From NCBI GenBank assembly GCA_003560215.1, contig PWIY01000302.1:1-8811 (forward strand): a DNA stretch of 8,811 nt, read 5' to 3'. The notes below the pieces were generated by a model. The model worked only from the letters and a program-made list of their open reading frames with translations, was not told where the DNA came from and did not search any database. The DNA is from Bacteroidales bacterium. Lineage in GTDB: Bacteria > Bacteroidota > Bacteroidia > Bacteroidales > UBA7960. Of the stretch, positions 6,438-8,811 are shown piece by piece. A program made the translations under genes and the position numbers. Each line of letters begins with the position of its first letter. Position 1 is the first letter of the stretch.

Positions 6438-7064
6438 TCAGTTGGTCAGCCTGAATTCATAAAGGACTTCGCCGGTTTTTTCAAACCCGAGTTTCTTCAG
6501 GTATTTGCGGTGTTTCCTGGTTTCGCCCGAAGCAATCACCCTTCTGTAGCCATCCGCCAGAAAGGCATTCCGGAGTTGATAAAAAATGAACTTCCCGCTT
6601 TTGAAATCACGGTAAGCCGGAATGACATAATCCAGGTCAACCCGTAGTGTGTGGTCATCTTCTCTGCTGGCTATAAATAACCCGGCAGCCATCATGTTGC
6701 GAAGTATGAAAAACCTCCTTGTGGTTTGTGCAGGTTCGTAGGTGTACCCCGGAAAGTAGTTCCTGATGTCGTCCCTGTAAAAATCCAGAAACCGCCTCAG
6801 GTAGCTGTCGTGTTTGTCCACATCCAGGACCTCAAAAGACTCCTTTTTGGAATAAATCTCCACCAGGTAGTAAATATCCACACTGACGATGAAAGTGTTC
6901 AGAATGATCACCGGCACAGAGGAGATCAATACCCCGTAAATGGCCATCAGCCCCGCCCCGAAAAGATTGATCAGCCTGAACCTGGCAATTGACCGCATGG
7001 CCATGCTGAGCGCTATAAGGCCTGTACCCAGGTAGCCTGCCCACTCCATGATGTGCATTTCCAT
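6438..7064 (-). CDS. YgjV-like membrane domain fused to GNAT-like domain
   Basis: The 208-residue protein begins with two or three transmembrane helices (about residues 7-25, 29-48 and 50-70) of the YgjV/Imp type, with GYLGTGLIALSMAMRS and INLFGAGLMAIYGVL. After a linker ending in YRDDIRNYFPGY, residues about 115-206 resemble a GNAT N-acetyltransferase: strand RVDLDYVIPAYRD, a short KSGKFIF loop in the place of the acetyl-CoA pyrophosphate-binding motif, an alpha helix, and the typical KHRKYLKKLGFEKTGEVLYEF ending in two parts. Membrane proteins with this two-domain layout are, as I recall, common in Bacteroidota and Firmicutes, but I know of no established substrate. Alternative starts at Met3 and Met6 are possible. 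Its stop is 15 bases from that of the convergent activator gene, so the two transcripts probably overlap. Confidence 0.72.
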   Translation of the reverse strand: MEMHIMEWAGYLGTGLIALSMAMRSIARFRLINLFGAGLMAIYGVLISSVPVIILNTFIVSVDIYYLVEIYSKKESFEVLDVDKHDSYLRRFLDFYRDDIRNYFPGYTYEPAQTTRRFFILRNMMAAGLFIASREDDHTLRVDLDYVIPAYRDFKSGKFIFYQLRNAFLADGYRRVIASGETRKHRKYLKKLGFEKTGEVLYEFRLTN

Positions 7065-7128
7065 AATGTATGATATTTTGTTTATTTCTGTTTCTTGCTA
7101 TGTATTGTGGATCCGGCTTAGCGGGGTT

Positions 7129-7142
7129 CAGGCTGCAGCCTG
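7129..7142. repeat. Perfect 14-bp palindrome
   Basis: CAGGCTGCAGCCTG is its own reverse complement. It lies in the 175-base gap between the mevalonate kinase stop and the start of the YgjV/GNAT gene, about 65 bases upstream of the latter. It could be a regulator site or a small hairpin with a TGCA loop. No T run follows it on either strand, so it is not a standard terminator. I see no other gene or clear promoter in this gap. Confidence 0.4.
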
Positions 7143-7239
7143 GTCGGTCACTTTTGCCGGGTTCTCTTCCCCCGCGGCTTGATTGGCAGCTATCCATGAT
7201 CAGTCCGTCCAACCCGGGCTGAATGACCAGCTTGCCTTT

Positions 7240-8217
7240 TCAGGGAAGGTGGATTGGAATGCAACCACCTCCCGGATTTCTGTTGCTGTATACCAGGATG
7301 TATCCCCCTCCGCCGGCCCCGCAAAGTTTCATTGAATGGGTTCCTGACTTTACTCCCTGCTTCCATTCAGCGATCAGGTGTTCCGGGATCATTTCGCGGA
7401 AAATGCGCAGCTGCAGCGCCGATAACTGTCTCATATGCGTTTCCAGTTGCTGACCCTCTCCATCCAGAACAGCACTGATGCAACGGTTATTCAACGGGAC
7501 GTATTCTGCATGAAAGATTTTCTTGAAATGTTCGTCTGTATACTTTTCCTGAAACAAAGACACCAGGGGGCTGGTTTTCCGCTGAAGTCCGGTATCCCTG
7601 AGGTAAAATGCACCTTCTTCGTTTTGCCCGGAAGCGGGAACCTTAACAATTCTGACGCTGTCCGGCGATTCCACCAGCAAAGGTAACTCCATGTACGAGG
7701 TAAGCGGATCAATTCCTGAACTTTGGCCATGAAAATGTCCTTCCATGGCAGCGAACAGGTCTTTCAGTTTTTGCAGCTGAACCGCATCCCCGGCTTTTAC
7801 ATCGGCTGCAGGCTTGCGGGCATACCTGTGATAAACCGCAGCAGTCAGCGCACCCGAGCTTCCCATGCCGTAACCGGACTGAATGTCTGACTCAAAATAC
7901 AGCCCATTGTCCAGGTCTTTGGCGAAACGATCCAGATCCAGGATCTCCGGAAAGGGCAAAGGAGCAGAGGGACGGGACAGGAATCGCCAGAATTTGCGGA
8001 GTGCCTGGCCGGAGTACCGTGCCTGACCGGATGCGCGGCCCACACGACCTCCCGCAGAATTTTCCGGAAACGTCAGCCACCCTCCCTGCCCGGTGGCGTC
8101 CTCCGGAAACGTCAGCCACCCTCTCTGCCCGGTAAACGGCAGGGTCAGAGCCATTGATCCGGTCATCAGGCTGTATTCTCCGAACAACAGAATTTTTGCG
8201 TAAAACTTCCTTCCCAT
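7240..8217 (-). CDS. mvk: Mevalonate kinase (GHMP kinase family)
   Basis: This 325-residue GHMP-family kinase most likely phosphorylates mevalonate with ATP in the cytoplasm, as part of isopentenyl diphosphate synthesis. The N-terminus FYAKILLFGEYSLMTGSMALTLPF carries the expected Lys8 and GEYS. The ATP-binding glycine loop is GYGMGSSGAL (115-124). HGQSSGIDPLTSY holds Asp170, equivalent to the catalytic Asp of mevalonate kinases. The third GHMP motif is KLCGAGGGGYILVY (297-310). Two oddities are visible. A 13-residue tandem duplication (residues 30-42 and 43-55) is followed by a Gly/Arg-rich stretch. Gln113 stands where GHMP motif 2 normally has Pro. The gene starts 20 bases after the decarboxylase gene on the same strand, so the two likely form an operon. 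Phosphomevalonate kinase is not visible here. Confidence 0.85.
   Translation of the reverse strand: MGRKFYAKILLFGEYSLMTGSMALTLPFTGQRGWLTFPEDATGQGGWLTFPENSAGGRVGRASGQARYSGQALRKFWRFLSRPSAPLPFPEILDLDRFAKDLDNGLYFESDIQSGYGMGSSGALTAAVYHRYARKPAADVKAGDAVQLQKLKDLFAAMEGHFHGQSSGIDPLTSYMELPLLVESPDSVRIVKVPASGQNEEGAFYLRDTGLQRKTSPLVSLFQEKYTDEHFKKIFHAEYVPLNNRCISAVLDGEGQQLETHMRQLSALQLRIFREMIPEHLIAEWKQGVKSGTHSMKLCGAGGGGYILVYSNRNPGGGCIPIHLP
8063..8140 (-). repeat. 39-bp in-frame tandem duplication inside the mevalonate kinase gene
   Basis: Positions 8063-8094 and 8102-8133 are 32-base direct repeats with one difference (C at 8084 against T at 8123), set at a period of 39 bases, exactly 13 codons. The encoded copies are GQRGWLTFPEDAT and GQGGWLTFPENSA. 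The reading frame continues through both copies. The near identity suggests a recent duplication. Confidence 0.9.
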
Positions 8218-8237
8218 GATTGATGGAGATTGGTTCG

Positions 8238-8811
8238 CTAAGTGCTCTCTTTCAGCTTCACCGGGCCGCTTCCCATGGCATCATCGATCCATTTTCCGTT
8301 TTCGCATAAACCGGCCAGTTCATCCCCGATGAAGGGAGTCACCCTGCCGGCGTATTCAGCCGGGTAAAGCAGGTGAACGTTGGGCCCGGCATCCATGGTG
8401 AAACAGACCGGTAAGCCGTTCTCTTTCCGGAAATTTCTGATCTTCTCAATCAACCGCAATGAATTTGGATGCATGAGGGTGTAACCGGGATTGGATGACA
8501 TCATCAGGCCATGTAAACTTAGTGCTTCATTTTCAGCTACTTCACCGAATGTGTGCAGGTCGCCTTGCCTGAGGGCGTTGAGCAGTTGCTTCAGGTTGTT
8601 TTCCGCCTGATCTTTCCTGGCTGACCTGTATGGATGTTGCTGCATCAGGGCATGTCCTGCTGAACTGGACACGTTTTTCTCACCGCTGTCAACGATGAGT
8701 ACTGTGTCCCTGAGCGTATAAAAAACCGGATCCACAGCCTGGTCGTCAAGGCGAACGGCGTATTCATCTGAACTACCTTTCAGGCAGGGGGTTTCGCCCC
8801 ATGCCACCATG
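8238..8811 (-). CDS. mvaD: Diphosphomevalonate decarboxylase, 3' part only
   Basis: This is the C-terminal part of an enzyme that decarboxylates mevalonate 5-diphosphate to isopentenyl diphosphate using ATP. About 190 residues are visible; the family is usually 320-400 residues, so the start lies beyond the right edge. The Met codon at 8808-8810 is internal, because the segment VAWGETPCLKGSSDEYAV corresponds to the middle of known enzymes, just after the ATP-binding loop. Diagnostic stretches are VSSSAGHALMQQHPYRSAR, a GEVAENEALSLHGLM region, and FTMDAGPNVHLLYP with the catalytic Asp of the DAGPN motif. It ends 20 bases before the mevalonate kinase gene on the same strand, supporting a mevalonate-pathway operon. 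Confidence 0.93.
   Translation of the reverse strand, partial: MVAWGETPCLKGSSDEYAVRLDDQAVDPVFYTLRDTVLIVDSGEKNVSSSAGHALMQQHPYRSARKDQAENNLKQLLNALRQGDLHTFGEVAENEALSLHGLMMSSNPGYTLMHPNSLRLIEKIRNFRKENGLPVCFTMDAGPNVHLLYPAEYAGRVTPFIGDELAGLCENGKWIDDAMGSGPVKLKEST

Noticed and set aside
7129..7142. The 14-bp palindrome as an intrinsic terminator for the mevalonate operon
   Set aside because: The stem is at most 5 bp with a 4-base loop and no T run follows on either strand.
6832..7212. Minus-strand frame of 126 codons spanning the gap upstream of the YgjV/GNAT gene
   Set aside because: It overlaps the well-supported membrane segment of that gene in another frame, and its translation shows no domain.
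8808..8810. Met codon at the right edge as the start of the decarboxylase
   Set aside because: The residues that follow align with the middle of the enzyme family, so the gene is cut by the window edge rather than starting there.

Overview
The window looks like chromosomal DNA from an anaerobic or facultatively anaerobic member of the Bacteroidota, probably a Bacteroidales or Marinilabiliales relative. This is inferred from the family resemblance of the proteins: Bacteroidota-type Rnf subunits in the order D-G-E-A, a bacterial mevalonate pathway with the YAKILLFGEYS type of mevalonate kinase, and mostly weak Shine-Dalgarno sequences. No tRNA, rRNA, CRISPR array, transposase or insertion sequence is visible.

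Positions 1-2784 (+ strand) hold the distal part of an rnf operon: rnfD, rnfG, rnfE and rnfA, packed with an 8-base overlap and gaps of 3 and 12 bases. rnfB and rnfC should lie just upstream, outside the window. The products form a membrane ferredoxin:NAD+ oxidoreductase that couples electron transfer to Na+ or H+ pumping. The covalent-FMN threonines of RnfD and RnfG and the paired cysteines of RnfE and RnfA are all present, although both flavinylation motifs differ from the usual (S/T)GAT.

Positions 2923-4820 (- strand) encode an outer-membrane porin of the alginate-export type and, upstream of it, a membrane-anchored DUF302 protein. They are separated by 131 bases carrying a perfect 12-bp hairpin. 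The DUF302 gene is divergent from a sigma-54-dependent activator with a PAS domain (about 4983/5040-6422, +). The intergenic region is the most interesting part of the window. A very good sigma-54 (-24/-12) promoter points at the DUF302 gene, and a cluster of GTTAAC palindromes sits about 100-135 bp upstream of its predicted start, which is where an activator of this class would bind. This looks like a compact local circuit: PAS-sensing activator, then DUF302 protein and possibly the porin.

Positions 6438-8811 (- strand) contain a YgjV-like membrane domain fused to a GNAT-like domain, then two mevalonate-pathway genes, mevalonate kinase and the 3' part of diphosphomevalonate decarboxylase, which runs off the right edge. 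These last two probably form an isoprenoid-precursor operon. The kinase gene carries a 39-bp in-frame tandem duplication near its N-terminus.
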